64,000 nucleotides of DNA from Eustoma russellianum (Eukaryota > Streptophyta > Magnoliopsida > Gentianales > Gentianaceae): assembly GCA_036186865.1 (NCBI GenBank), contig AP025071.1:9084521-9148520 (forward strand), given 5' to 3'. Shown here piece by piece: positions 12,167 to 23,251 of this stretch. Position 1 is the stretch's first letter. Each line of letters opens with the position of its first letter. A program made the position numbers and the translations under genes. The notes beneath the pieces were generated by a model. The model searched no databases and was not told the DNA's origin. It was given only the letters and a program-made list of their open reading frames with translations.

Positions 12167-12489
12167 ATTAAGGGAGAGATAGAATAAGAACATGATTTAC
12201 ATGATTTTAGTTGGTAAGTCATGATTTGTAAGTTCCAATTGGTATGAGTTTTGGAGCATAAGGTTAAGGGGGAGAGTATAAGTTGAGGGGGATCACATAA
12301 ATACATGAGAATTGATGAAAACAATTGGTAATTAGTTGGTAATTGGTTTTTAAAACAATCGGTACAAATTTGGTGAAACAATTAGTAATTGGTGAGGTAT
12401 TTTGGTAGATTTATGATAAACAATTGGTAAAGAGTTATGATATTAAAATCATGTTAGGTTATTTTGAAAATCATCCAAAAGGGAGAGAA
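12167..12489 (+). promoter_or_regulatory. Multiple polypurine tracts of E2
   Basis: Purine tracts at 12167-12184, 12264-12280, 12283-12296 and 12476-12489 precede the 3' LTR, and the last abuts its TG. This matches E1 and supports Sirevirus identity. Confidence 0.72.
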
Positions 12490-15087
12490 TGTTGAGAAAT
12501 ATGCTTGGATAATTTTCAAAGTCATGATTTTAAGTGGTAAATACTTAAAAATATCATACTTGATGTTATATGTGATTAAAAGTTGAAAATTTTGAAAAAG
12601 GTGACATCGATCTCTCAGGTTATTGCACTTCGATCAATCGATGTACTAAGATCCCTCACATCGATCGATCTATGTAAGGTAGTGAAAGTTCAAGACCTTA
12701 CGGTGAGACATCGATCTCTAAACCAGAGACACATCGATCGATCGATGTATACATCGAACCCTCACTTCGATCGATCGATGTAGATCAGAGACAAACTCTG
12801 AAACTTACTGTGGGACATCGATCTCTGAAGCTGAAGCACTTCGATTGATCGATATCTGGGGTTTTTACTAAAATATGATAAAGTGGTTGTTTTCATTTGT
12901 ACATAATTTATATATGTTCATTAAGTGATTATTATATGTTTTTGATGATTACAAATACATTATGACTAATGTGCCTTGGAAGTTTCTACAACTTACCAAA
13001 AAGCACAAAATTGGTATTTTGAGTTTTGTAGGAACATGATATGGTGGATATATATCAAGGACTTATTCTCATCTTATTTATCATGACAAAGATGATATTA
13101 TGATTATTTCTGACCATCGGGGTCATTTCTGGAGTTTTCTCTCACCAGGGGCATTTTGGTCATTTCACCCATGAGGGTATTTTTGGTATTTTCACTCAAT
13201 GAATCTCTTGAGTATATTATTATCATCATTCTGGAGTTGAGATATGATTATTTTGAAGATTATATGGTGATTTAATATTATTTCTCTTACATGATGATAT
13301 TATTGACTATAGCGGGATGTGTGACGAGTTGTGATGTCACATTCTATTTCTTTCTTGAAGACCCTCTTATATATGTTATGGGAGCATACTTATCATTATT
13401 ATACAGAAATATCAAAGGTGTTGAAGGTGTGCAAATGATCACAACATACAAGAAGAAATATTGGGAATTTTGATGTTACATGTTGACATAATCTTGTCAA
13501 TTATTATTTGGTAATTTCTTCTTCAAAAATCTGAGTTGATATACTTCTATATATGTTCTAAAACGTCCATATTCAGGTGGAGGTGATATATTATTCATTT
13601 TATGAGCTGGTGACAAGTGAACCAACCAAAAAGGAGCTAGTTGGCAAAATTGCCAACTTGGAATGTTTGAATTAGTAGCCAACGGCTACTACATCTAGTT
13701 TGGGAGCTGTTTTGAGTTTAAATCTTTCAAAGACTCACATGTCTATTCTTGTGCAAGGAGTTGAGGGTATTTTGGTGGCATTATCCTCTCTTATTATCTT
13801 CATTTGGAAAAAGATAATCAAGACTATTCCAAGGTGGAAAATTTCGGCCAAATGAGTGTTCAAGGTGGACCAATTATGTTGTCTCATTTTGCCAAGTGTA
13901 CAAGGCCAACCAATGATGTGAAGACAACTTGGACTTGATGATGAAGATGGTGACACGTGCATTCTTATCTCCAATGCTCACTTCACACTATAGATAGGAG
14001 GCAATGGTGAAGAAGATGAAACACACTTGAAGCTCACTTGAAAGCATTTGTTGATTTGTCTAGCTATCATCTTCTTGTTGTTGTTCTTATTTCATTCTTT
14101 GTAGCAAATGTGTTCTTGTTGTATTTTTTGAGCTACAAGCCTCTTGAGCTTCATTTGTAAGATTGATTAGCCAATTCTATAAGGCTACATCAATAGGTGG
14201 TAGAGGTGTTGCACTTAAGTGTTGCATAGAAGGTGTTCATCCAAGCCTTGAATAAGGTTGGTGTATAACCTAAGGATCAAGCTTGGTTATTGTTGTAAGT
14301 TGATTGATACCATAGTGAAATCCAAGGAAAGGTGTTCCTTGGGACTGGAGTAGGTCACATTGACCGAAGCAGGATAAATCCTCGGTGTTCTTGTCTTGTT
14401 TCTACCTTTCTGTTTTCTATCCGTTTTTACTACAGTTTTCACACAACTACTCACGTTTTGAAAAAAATATCTAAACACTTCCACAATTCGTGATTTTTGG
14501 TGAAACTATACTTCAGACTGTTAGCTTTCATTTGCAATAAGAATCGCTTGATTTGAGCAAGGAAAAGTTAGTCTTTCAGTCTTTGCAAAATAACTGCTCC
14601 AATCTGACTGCAATCTGACCAGTTTTGAGAAAACTTGAATTCGGTATTAATCAAGAATTGTTCAAGGTCAGGGCCATTTGGAATCATAAACTAGACATCC
14701 TAACAAGTGTTTTTATATAAAGTTCAACCTTTTTGGTTAAGTATTCAAAGAGAAATACATTTTTCAATTTCAGTAACATTCTGTCCAATTCTGTCCAGAT
14801 TGACCATCTGAATCTTTTTATTTGTTTGAAGGGCCAACAATCTTATTTTTGTCTGATTTTTGGACAGAGTCTTGTTAACACCTTGAAGTTAAGATCTGGA
14901 AATTTTCATAATTTTTGGAGTTCTGTACAAGGATTTTTGAATTTTTCAAAAACGGGTTCTGAATTTGAGGTGGTCTCAGATTCTGTTTTCAAAAGGGTTT
15001 TTAATTAAGGATAGTAGTGTAATTTCTGCTAACCACCATTCACCACCTCTCCTCTAGTGGTGTTTATTGCAGGTGCATGGTCCAACA
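12490..15087 (+). repeat. 3' LTR of E2 (about 2.6 kb)
   Basis: It starts TGTTGAG after a PPT and ends TCCAACA at 15087. A segment near 14340-14400 (ggactggagtaggtc then aaatcctcggtgttc) resembles 1895-1945 of the E1 LTR, so the two families are related. The 5' third holds repeated ATCGATCGAT palindromes (12606-12862). After 15087 the sequence switches at once to minus-strand RNase H of another element. ACCAT (15088-15092) is the expected target duplication. Confidence 0.82.
12606..12862. repeat. Palindromic ATCGATCGAT repeat cluster in the E2 LTR
   Basis: Near-palindromes such as CATCGATCGATCGATGT recur with intervening 'ctctg' and 'ccctca' spacers at about 12630, 12658, 12705, 12732, 12768, 12815 and 12840. 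Some copies are half sites. Position and layout resemble the repeated palindromic motifs described in Sirevirus LTRs, though the motif itself differs. Confidence 0.75.
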
Positions 15088-16709
15088 ACCATTGTAGATG
15101 CTGCTTTGAGATCGTCCTATAGTTGACTGATTATCATAGTGTACGCTGATAGGAGCGATTGGCTTAGGCCAGCATGGAACATCTTCCAGAAAATTCCGAA
15201 GCTATTCAGCCTCTTCTCTGGCTTTTTCCACTGCGATAAACTCAGCTTCCATATTGGACTGAGCTATACAAGATTGCTTCGTGGATTTCTATGACACGAC
15301 ACCTCCACCAAACATGAATAAATATACACTGGTGGACTAAGAATCTTTACTATCTGATATCCAGTTTGCATAACAATATCCTTCCAATACTACTAGATAT
15401 CTTGTGTAATGTAATCTAAGGTTCGTTGTATACTTCAAGTATCGCATTACTCTATTTAGAGCTTTCCAATGATCATCGTTTGGATTACTGGTAAACTTGC
15501 TCAATTTGTTTGCTAAACATGCTAAGTCTTTCTTGTACAGTTTGTTATGTACATCAGACTCCCAATCACTCGTGAATACTTCAATTGAGCTACTGGTTCA
15601 TCTCGGTTCTTCTTTAAGTGTAGACTTAAGTCAATTCGAGTTTTTACAGGCTTTTCATCGTACATATTGAATCTTTTCAGAACAGATTCAATATAGTGAA
15701 TTTGTGATAAGATAAGTCCCCCGGTCACTTTAAAAAATTTAATTCCTAAAATGACGTTGGCGACTCCCTTATCCTTCATGTCAAAGTTTTGTGTCAACAT
15801 CTTCTTAGTATTCAAGATGATATCGCGAGTGCTGCCCATGATTAGCATGTCATCTACATAGAGACACAATATCACATAAGCATTTTGTGTGTTCTTAATG
15901 TAAACACACTTGTCACACTCATTGATCTTGAAACCATTAGACATCATTGCCTGATCAAACTTCAAGTGCCACTGTTTAGGTGCTTGTTTAAGTCCGGACA
16001 AAGACTTAACAAGTCTACAAACTTTCTTCTCTTGTCCTGGGACAACGAACCCTTCAGGTTGCTCTATATAGATTTCTTCTTCCAATTCACCATTCAGAAA
16101 GGCTGTCTTTACATCAATATGATGGATTTCTAAGTCATAGATTTTAGAAATTGCAACAAGTACTCTAATAGAAGGGATCTTAGTCACTGGTGAGCAAGTG
16201 TCAAAGAAGTTAAAACCTTCCTTTTGCCGATAGCCTTTGGCTACTAACCGTGCCTTATATTTGTCAATAGATCCATCTTCTTTCAATTTCTTCTTGAAAA
16301 TCCACTTGCACCCGAGAGGTTTACTTCTTGGTGGAAGGTTGACCAGCTCCCAAGTGACTTTGAAGAATAGAAAACATCTGTTTATTGCCTCTTTCCAGAA
16401 AGGAGTTTCTGGAGTTGACATCGCCACAGAAAAAGTCCTTGGCTCATTTTCTACCATATATGTTAGAAAATCTGCTCCAAAGGATGTTGGTATTTTGGCT
16501 CGTTTGCTTTGACGAGGTTCCTCAGTTTCTTGAGGGGTCGTCTCACGCACTCTCTTACTAGCGCTTGCTTCTTCATGGTTTTTGTCTTTTTTTGGAAAGA
16601 CATTTTCAAAGAACACTGCATTCCTTGACTCCGTTACAACATTTTCATGTATATCAAGAATGTCCGATTTGTCACCACAAGAACTGATATGCACTACTGT
16701 TAGTCGCAT
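15088..16709 (-). pseudogene. pol: Tork/Tnt1-like copia: RT and partial RNase H
   Basis: Minus strand. RT occupies 15522-16709: LGCKWIFKKKLKEDGSIDKY, IHHIDVKTAFLNGELEEEIY, SGLKQAPKQWH and the catalytic CLYVDDMLIMGS. RNase H continues at 15088-15520 in shifted frames (MEAEFIAVEKAREEAE, then APISVHYDNQSTIG) and stops at IYNG, where E2 is inserted. Breaks are a frameshift near 15525 and stops in RNase H. The N-terminal side at 16709 is cut by the solo LTR. Motifs resemble the tobacco Tnt1-94 polyprotein. Confidence 0.88.
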
Positions 16710-17389
16710 ATCCTATAATGTTAGTGTATGTGTTATAGGTCATGATTTGGATGTTTATGTTATACATTTATTATTCATAAAAGAGATTTTATTATCATTA
16801 TTGTTGGTTAGTATATTACACAATTTTGATATATGCCCCTGGTTCATTATTGTTATAGAGATAAAATAATTTATAATCAGTATGAGTATTGATTTGATAA
16901 TCATGAGATGATTATGTGTATGGTGATACAAATAAATCTCATATATACTTGTTAGAGAACAGTGTATTGGATAGACCCATCATGAGATTACTACATGGAT
17001 TAGCGTCATAATAACCTCATGATAGTCATGTTTTAATCCTTAGACTTAAGATGTTCATAGTTTCCAACATAAGACTATTATATTTTGACATGCTCTAACG
17101 TTATCCGTAACTGGATAATAATAAAGGTCATGATTGAGTATGATAGAAATTATGTAGATGATATTGAACAATCAAGATAGAATTTGTCCCTCTCTTTTGA
17201 GAGAGATATCTTTGGGCCCCTCGATTAGTGAGACTGTGAAATGCATAGCCGCGCTCAAATGAATTGATAGTGTGATCAATATCATTAGTTTTATCAGTCT
17301 ACTTAGAGATCGAGTAATCATATGTTTGAACAATATAAGTATGACGCTGACCATCACTTATGTTCAAACTAGATATCGTGTGACAAAGG

Positions 17390-17797
17390 TGTTGGGTGCA
17401 GCAATTGTCCCGTGGCGTAGGCCGGTGGGCGTAGGCCGTGTGGGCCAAGTCACAGTCGAATGCCGTGGGCGCTTGTGTGCTGAATGGTCTATAAGGCTAG
17501 GGTATGCGCATCTCCTGTCACCAATTGGTTTTGGGAGAGATGGTAGCGCCTGAGGTCCTACAAGTGGTATCAGAGCGAGGTCACGGGTTCGATTCCCAGC
17601 AGGAGCAATTGCTGAGGGGGAGATTGTTGGGTGCAGCAATTGTCCCGTGGCGTAGGCCGGTGGGCGTAGGCCGTGTGGGCCAAGTCACAGTCGAATGCCG
17701 TGGGCGCTTGTGTGCTGAATGGTCTATAAGGCTAGGGTATGCGCATCTCCTGTCACCAATTGGTTTTGGGAGAGATGGTAGCGCCTGAGGTCCTACA
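17390..17797 (+). mobile_element. Complete TRIM (terminal-repeat retrotransposon in miniature)
   Basis: Two identical 173-bp LTRs (17390-17562 and 17625-17797, TGTTGGGTGCA...GTCCTACA) flank a 62-bp interior. The interior has a PBS (TGGTATCAGAGC, 17565-17576) and a PPT-like GAGGGGGAGAT (614-624 past 17000). The element is flanked by a perfect 5-bp TSD AAAGG (17385-17389 and 17798-17802). There is no coding capacity, so it must use enzymes of an autonomous element. The interior also has GGGTTCGATTCCC (17585-17597), like a tRNA T-arm or pol III B box. Identical LTRs point to a recent insertion. Confidence 0.95.
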
Positions 17798-18002
17798 AAA
17801 GGGATTAATGCGTGTACTATTTCGTAATGCCTTGCTAGAGGCCAATTACGACTTGTTGGTTTAATAGAGATTTAACCGACTGCCAATTAATGTAGGCCTA
17901 TCGGGTCACACACAAGAATGCGTATGGGCTGATATTAATAATATTAATAATATTAATATTAGATATTAATTATTATTCATATTATTAATTTCGTTTTTAT
18001 GG

Positions 18003-18006
<4 letters not shown>

Positions 18007-18046
<40 letters not shown>
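18007..18046. repeat. (AT)n microsatellite
   Basis: About 20 AT units in the AT-rich part of the probable solo LTR. Confidence 0.95.
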
Positions 18047-18049
<3 letters not shown>

Positions 18050-18537
18050 CAGATAGTAACAAAAGAATCCATATTTGATATGGATTTTGAATATCCTGAT
18101 AGAATCCATATCTGATATGGATTTTGATTGACATTAACTAATCCGATTAGGACTCGGATTTTGATGTCTATATATGTGTATATATACTGTGTATCTCGTA
18201 GAGAGAAGACACAAAAAAACACAGATTTCAGTTTTAGAGAAAACCAAAGTTCTTAGACGCACCGTTCAAGAGCTAGCACTCCATACGGAAGCATTCGTGT
18301 GGATACCGACAGAGGGTGTTCGTGTCATCGTACCTCCTATGTTCGCACCTTCTACGTCTACAGATTTCGAATCTACAGAAGTATGGTTTTTGATTTATCT
18401 CATCGAATTAAACGAACAACATGGATCCTTGGTAGGAAATCGGAGATCAAGTTTTGTTTTCCGCTGCGTGTTTTTGCAGTGATCTCGTATGTTTCCTAAC
18501 ATTATGAATATGCAATCAATCGTTTTAGGCCCAATCC

Positions 18538-19469
18538 TTACTTGTATTGGTTTAAGTACAGCAACCTTTTCCAGCTAGGCCTATGGCCTTTCCAAAGTTC
18601 GTATGGGGTTTTATCCATCTTTTTAGATGGAATTCTATTTAAAATGAGGTTAGTGGAGAAAATTGCTTCCGCCCACAAGTTCTGAAGTAAACCCGAACTT
18701 ATCAACATAGCATTCATCATCTCCTTTAGAGTACGGTTTTTGCATTCAGCAATACCATTCGATTGAGGAGAGTATGGTGCAGTCGTTTGATGAATAATGC
18801 CATGTTCTGAACAGAATTCATGAAACAGTGTATCATATTTGCCGCCTCTATCACTACGAATTGCTTTAATTTGTTTGCTAAGTTGATTCTCAACTTCATT
18901 TTTATAGTCTTTAAAAACATCATTGGCCTCATCTTTGCTACTTAGCAAATAAACATCACAGTATATAATGCAATCATCGATAAAAGTGACAAAGTACTTT
19001 TTACTATCTCTCGTTTGTACAAACTTTAAATCACACACATCTGTATGAATTAAGTCCAAAGGTTCAGCGTTCCTTTCTATTGAAAGAAATGACACTTTTG
19101 ACATTTTTGCTTCAACACAAATTTGGCATTTTCCTTATTAAAATTCAATTTGGGTAATAAGTCAAGATTCATCATTCTTTGTATTGATTTGTAATTAACA
19201 TGTCTCAAACAGAAATGCCATAAACAAGAAGACTCAAGTATGTAAGCAGAAGAGGAAGCATTATTATTAGCCATTGCGGGCACTTCTTTCTTGGGTACAA
19301 TGGTAATGACATTTAACTTAAACATCCTATCAGTCAAGTAGCCTTTCTCCAAATACAAACCATCCTTTGAAACAAGAACTTTGTTGGAATCAAACACTAC
19401 TGTAGACTCATGCATAACAAGCAAAGTGCCAGGAGACAAACTTCCGGATGTCAGAAACATGCAGCACAT
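18538..19469 (-). pseudogene. pol: Tork/Tnt1-like copia: pre-integrase and integrase core
   Basis: Minus strand. The 19077-19469 frame holds the zinc-binding pre-integrase region with LWHFCLRHVNYKSIQ (His...His) and KQKCQKCHF (Cys-x2-Cys). The 18538-19104 frame holds the rve core with Asp in LIHTDVCDLKF, Asp in IRSDRGGKYD and Glu in NGIAECKNRTLKEMM, where AERKNR is usual. Its C-terminus is shifted after HRPSWK, and an out-of-frame continuation to 18515 leads to the solo LTR junction. The two frames overlap because of one frameshift near 19090. Confidence 0.85.
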
Positions 19470-19519
19470 TCTGTAAAGTCAGATGCTTTCCTGAGGCCAG
19501 CTTTAGAACAACTTCCCCT

Positions 19520-20657
19520 TCACCTTCTATCTTTGATGAAGCATCGTTTGGCCATGTATAGTTGCTCGTTATTTCCGGACTTGTACTCTGAGAACATCGC
19601 CTTATTGGCACAGACATGTCTCGTAGCTCCAATATCCAGCCACCATTCGTGCAGATTCCCCACAATGTTGCATTTACTCACAATAGTACATAGGTCCAGA
19701 TCTGCCATAGCACCAACAAGATTTGCCTTTGCTTTATCCTGCCTCTTCTTTGGCTTGCGGCATTCACTGCTACGATGCTTCTGGATGCCACAGTTGTAAC
19801 ATTTCACCGTGAACTTCTTAGCACTCTCTTTCCTTTTGGAGTTTGCTCCGAGAGGGTTGGCTTTTTTCTTCTTTGCCTCTGCGACATGGGCTTTGGCATG
19901 ACCAGAACTCAGATATGGCTTTCTCTTAGATCTTCGATTATCCTCCTCTATACGGAGTCGGACAATCAGATATTCCATTGTCATTTCCTTTCGTTTGTGC
20001 TTGAGATAGCTCTTAAAATACCTCCACGAAGGAGGTAGCTTCTCAATCACGGCCGCAACCTGGAAAGATTCACTGAGCGTCATGCCATCTTCTTCCATTT
20101 CTGCTACCAACAATTGTAGTTCCTCAATTTTGGAAACTACGGTTTTGGAATCTGACATTTTAAAGTCCATGTACTTACCGACTATAAACTTTTTTGTGCC
20201 AGCGTCTTTTCAGATCGATACTTCTTATTTAAAGCTAGACAAAATTATTTTGCAGTTTTGTAAGTACAATACACTCCATACCGATTATTATGTAAGCAAC
20301 TCAAAATTTGGTTCAAATAGACATAATTACTGTAAGACCAAACTTCAGCCGCCAAGTTGTTCTGCATCTTCATATTCTGGTCCTCATCAGGAACCACAAC
20401 AGGAGGGTCCTTGGTCAACAGTTTGGCCAATCCCAACGTTGTTAGAAAGAAACAGCATCTTCTGCTGCCACCTCTTGAAGAAACTTCCCCAAAACTTCTC
20501 GGGTTTCTCCATGTGACCAACTGACATTCAATCCATCATTCACAACAGCATTGGGCGCCAAGGGAACACCATTCTCTTCGGGTGCATCACCAAATTGCGC
20601 ACCGTTCACGCCATGAACTAAGCTTCCGCTTTCGTTCTCCATTTTAGTTTCTGTCAA
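19520..20657 (-). pseudogene. gag-pr: Tork/Tnt1-like copia: Gag and protease
   Basis: The likely Gag start is ATG 20657 (MTETKMENESGS). Gag continues with frameshifts between about 20170 and 20440, then MSDSKTVVSKIEELQLLVAE and ESFQVAAVIEKLPPSWRYFK. A CCHC knuckle reads CYNCGIQKHRSSEC, with Gln-Lys in place of the usual Gly-containing spacer. The protease core reads WWLDIGATRHVCA. The catalytic D(T/S)G triplet is therefore DIG, which may impair the enzyme. The frame shifts again near 19520. Confidence 0.83.
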
Positions 20658-20894
20658 GAAGCAGAAACAAACAACTGAGAAACAAAATGTTTCAAATAAT
20701 TAAACAGAAGGAGTAGAAGCATCATGCAGATCAGTATAAACAACTGGTTTGCAAAGAGAAAGGAAAAAACAATACATAATCAGTGCGTCTTAAGCTTGTT
20801 ATAAAAAATCGATTCTGTATAGTGTGTGTTCGTGTAAAGTAAATCATCAGTAGGCAAAACGAGGCGAGTCCAGGACTCTGTCATTAATACGCAT

Positions 20895-20907
20895 TGCTCC
20901 GATATAC
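20895..20907 (-). promoter_or_regulatory. Degenerate primer binding site of the Tork-like element
   Basis: On the minus strand TATATCGGAGCAATG resembles TGGTATCAGAGC with several changes. It lies about 240 bases before the Gag start and next to a TG/CA boundary, where a PBS is expected. Confidence 0.45.
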
Positions 20908-21553
20908 TGTGTCCAACCAGAGGTAGCAAAAGTCTCCTAGGATACAACAGATAACAGCTCAGACGAGCGACACTGCAGCGAAGAACTCAACGAACCTATC
21001 GGGCGTTATGACTTCTCGAACAACTTGAAAAAAATGCAGAGAAGATCGTATGCAGAGAAGAAGGGAGAAAATCGATGATAACACAGATATGCTTGGCATG
21101 GTATTTATAGGGAAAAACGATTTAGGATGGTTAATCGCCAGTTCAACCATAACCGTCGGGTCAGACGGTTTGAGATCGTCATCGTTAGATTATAAACCGC
21201 TACCAATTTAAATTGCAGCCATTTGATCAGATAACCGCTCATGCTGCTCAGCACAACCTCTAGATCATGATGCGCGTAAATTCAAATTGCAGCCTTACGG
21301 TTAAGCTTAGCCGATTTTTAAATTACAGCAGCTCAACTGATTTTTAAATTGAAGCAACTTAACCGATTTTTTAAATACCGTAGAATTACATATCATTTGC
21401 CTAGAAAAATTTAAATAAAATTTCTCCAAAAAATAGAAAACAACCAGCAACCGCACCCGAGCAGGCCGGACGGGCAGGCGACAGCGACGCACGCACGCGT
21501 GGCAACCTTGTAGGTCTTCTCTCCGATCAAAACTTCTCACGCCCTAAGGGCAC
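20908..21553 (-). repeat. Probable 5' LTR of the Tork-like element
   Basis: On the minus strand the block runs from TGTGCCC (21553) to GGACACA (20908), giving short inverted ends and a length of about 650 bp. It has a TATA box CTATAAATAC at 21101-21110, placing U3 on the right and R-U5 on the left, which agrees with the minus-strand coding region. The 3' LTR lies outside the window, so the ends cannot be confirmed by comparison. Confidence 0.5.
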
Positions 21554-22940
21554 ATCTAAAGAGACCATTTTATCACTGTATATGGTGGCTAACTCATTTC
21601 ATTTGTCCAATATAGTATTTCCTAAAAGTGATGATGTGTCCATCCCTAAACAGGCCGCATCATCACTTTTGCCAATTTCCAAATTATTTTACTCCTACTT
21701 TGAGCATTAATTTCTCACTCGCCCGGTATCGTAATTGGGTGATTTCAAAACCTAAAATTATCTACTCATTACGTAAGTAATTAAGGATTCATTAGTTTCC
21801 GCTCGTCATTAATGAAAACTAATTATAATTATGATCAAACTATGTTGCTATCCAAAGATAACTTGGAAACCTATTTCCTTCCATTTTCTCCAACAGGGCA
21901 AACCCAAAATCTTCTCCCTGGATTCCTCTCCGTCCATGAGGTTTTCACGATTCACGACGTTACTATTCACATAATCGCTGATTCACAACGTTACTATTCA
22001 CATATGTGATCTTGTTGAAGATTTGACGTCGTCATCTACTAACTTCTATAGAGAAAAAACGAAAGCGATACTTCTCAGTAATGGCAGAACCGATTTCTTT
22101 TTCTCTTTCGTTTAGATCTTTACTTTTCTCATCAAGCAAATGCGAAATTTCGGCACCACATAAAGAGGGAGGAAATATATGTATATAAAGCCATTTTCTC
22201 GGTTAAATGGCGAGACAATTTAACGCCTTCAGCGATTCTTCCCAGAGAGAAACTTTTGCCCCTGCATCCGACCGTTTTATAAGAAAAAATGACAAGACTA
22301 ATTTGTTACCTTTTTTAATAATTGAGTACCTAAAATGTTACTATAAAAAATAATTTACCGGCTAATACGTTTTTGCGTATTTGTATTTATCATCCTAAGG
22401 CGTGATTTTAATATTAACAACTTCACATTGAGCTTTCCTTCTCCTTCGCGCGTCTGCCTGCGGTTTGGGGGAAAAATCGACGAGTTTTGTTTGGTTTCTT
22501 ATTTTCATTTTCATTTTGTATTTTTGAATATGATGATGTAAACAAATATTTAAATTTATATATTTGATTATCAAGATAGATAATATAGATTATTTAATAT
22601 GTTTATTGTTTTAATCCTTGTAACATGTTCTTTGATATGAAATCAGATTTTTAAAATAATTTGACTAATTTGTGTAGAATATATTTCTTTCGCACGATGA
22701 AAAGTAAAAAGTATGAAAAGCGAATTAAAAGTTGATTGAAAAATGTGCAGAAATGAGAAAATAAAAAGAAAAAAGAATTGAGAAACAAACGTACACCACA
22801 GTTAGTAATTAGGAGATAATAACTTGGGCATTCATAATTCCTATTTTGCAAATTTCTCTTTTACCTCTTTTTTTAAAAATTCTTTTTTCGATCATCACAT
22901 AATCTAATCCATATTATGTAATAATAATACTATGTAAAAA
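21554..22940. other. Intergenic, AT-rich
   Basis: No supported gene or element. The longest ORFs are short (at most 66 codons) and unrecognised. It includes the A-rich target of the following copia element. Confidence 0.6.
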
Positions 22941-23203
22941 TGTTAAGGATTCGGCCACATCATCATGCGTCGCAGCCGCCGGCCCTAGCTAGGGTTTGGT
23001 TGTTCTCACCAACTAATGCTAGCTAGACTAACAAACTTAGTTAGTATTTTGTTAATACTTTGTTGTAACAACTTTATCTTTTGGTTAGGGTTGTAATCCT
23101 TTAGCTAGCTTCAAATTACTCTTGTTGTAATAGTTATTTATTCTCATGTAAACAACATACAAGAAGTGTGAATGAAATACAATTCTTCACTTGAAATCTT
23201 TTA
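22941..23203 (+). repeat. 5' LTR of the young copia element
   Basis: 263 bp, the same sequence as 27465-27727, followed directly by the PBS TGGTATCAGAGC (23204-23215). Confidence 0.95.
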
Positions 23204-23251
23204 TGGTATCAGAGCAGTAGTTGACTCTCACGAGTATTATTTCTCGACGCC

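Larger units (their letters stand above)
16719..18501 (+). mobile_element. Probable solo LTR inserted in the Tork-like element
   Basis: The block has ends TGTTAG...CTAACA and no coding capacity. It separates integrase (ending about 18515 on the plus strand) from the next host codons (16718 leftwards). The host coding sequence would rejoin as the conserved 'DCIFI/GYATNSSA' junction. No PBS follows the CA end, so it reads as a solo LTR. A TATA-like stretch at 18168-18185 suggests plus orientation. The flanks do not show a clean 5-bp duplication (TATAA against TTATG), so the exact ends are uncertain. It contains a TRIM and an AT microsatellite. Confidence 0.6.

Noticed and set aside
12606..12862. 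CRISPR-like array because of regular short palindromes
   Set aside because: Units are degenerate, spacers are not uniform, and the array lies in a plant retrotransposon LTR.
17563..17624. tRNA gene
   Set aside because: The stretch has a T-arm-like motif and a PBS but no acceptor stem or anticodon arm. It is the TRIM interior.
17272..17788. Two ORFs sharing an identical C-terminus (VGRVGQVTVECRGRLCAEWS)
   Set aside because: The identity is due to the two TRIM LTRs. They are non-coding repeats.
18174..18499. Two plus-strand ORFs of about 100 and 66 codons
   Set aside because: They fall in the transcribed-looking part of the probable solo LTR. They overlap in different frames and match nothing.
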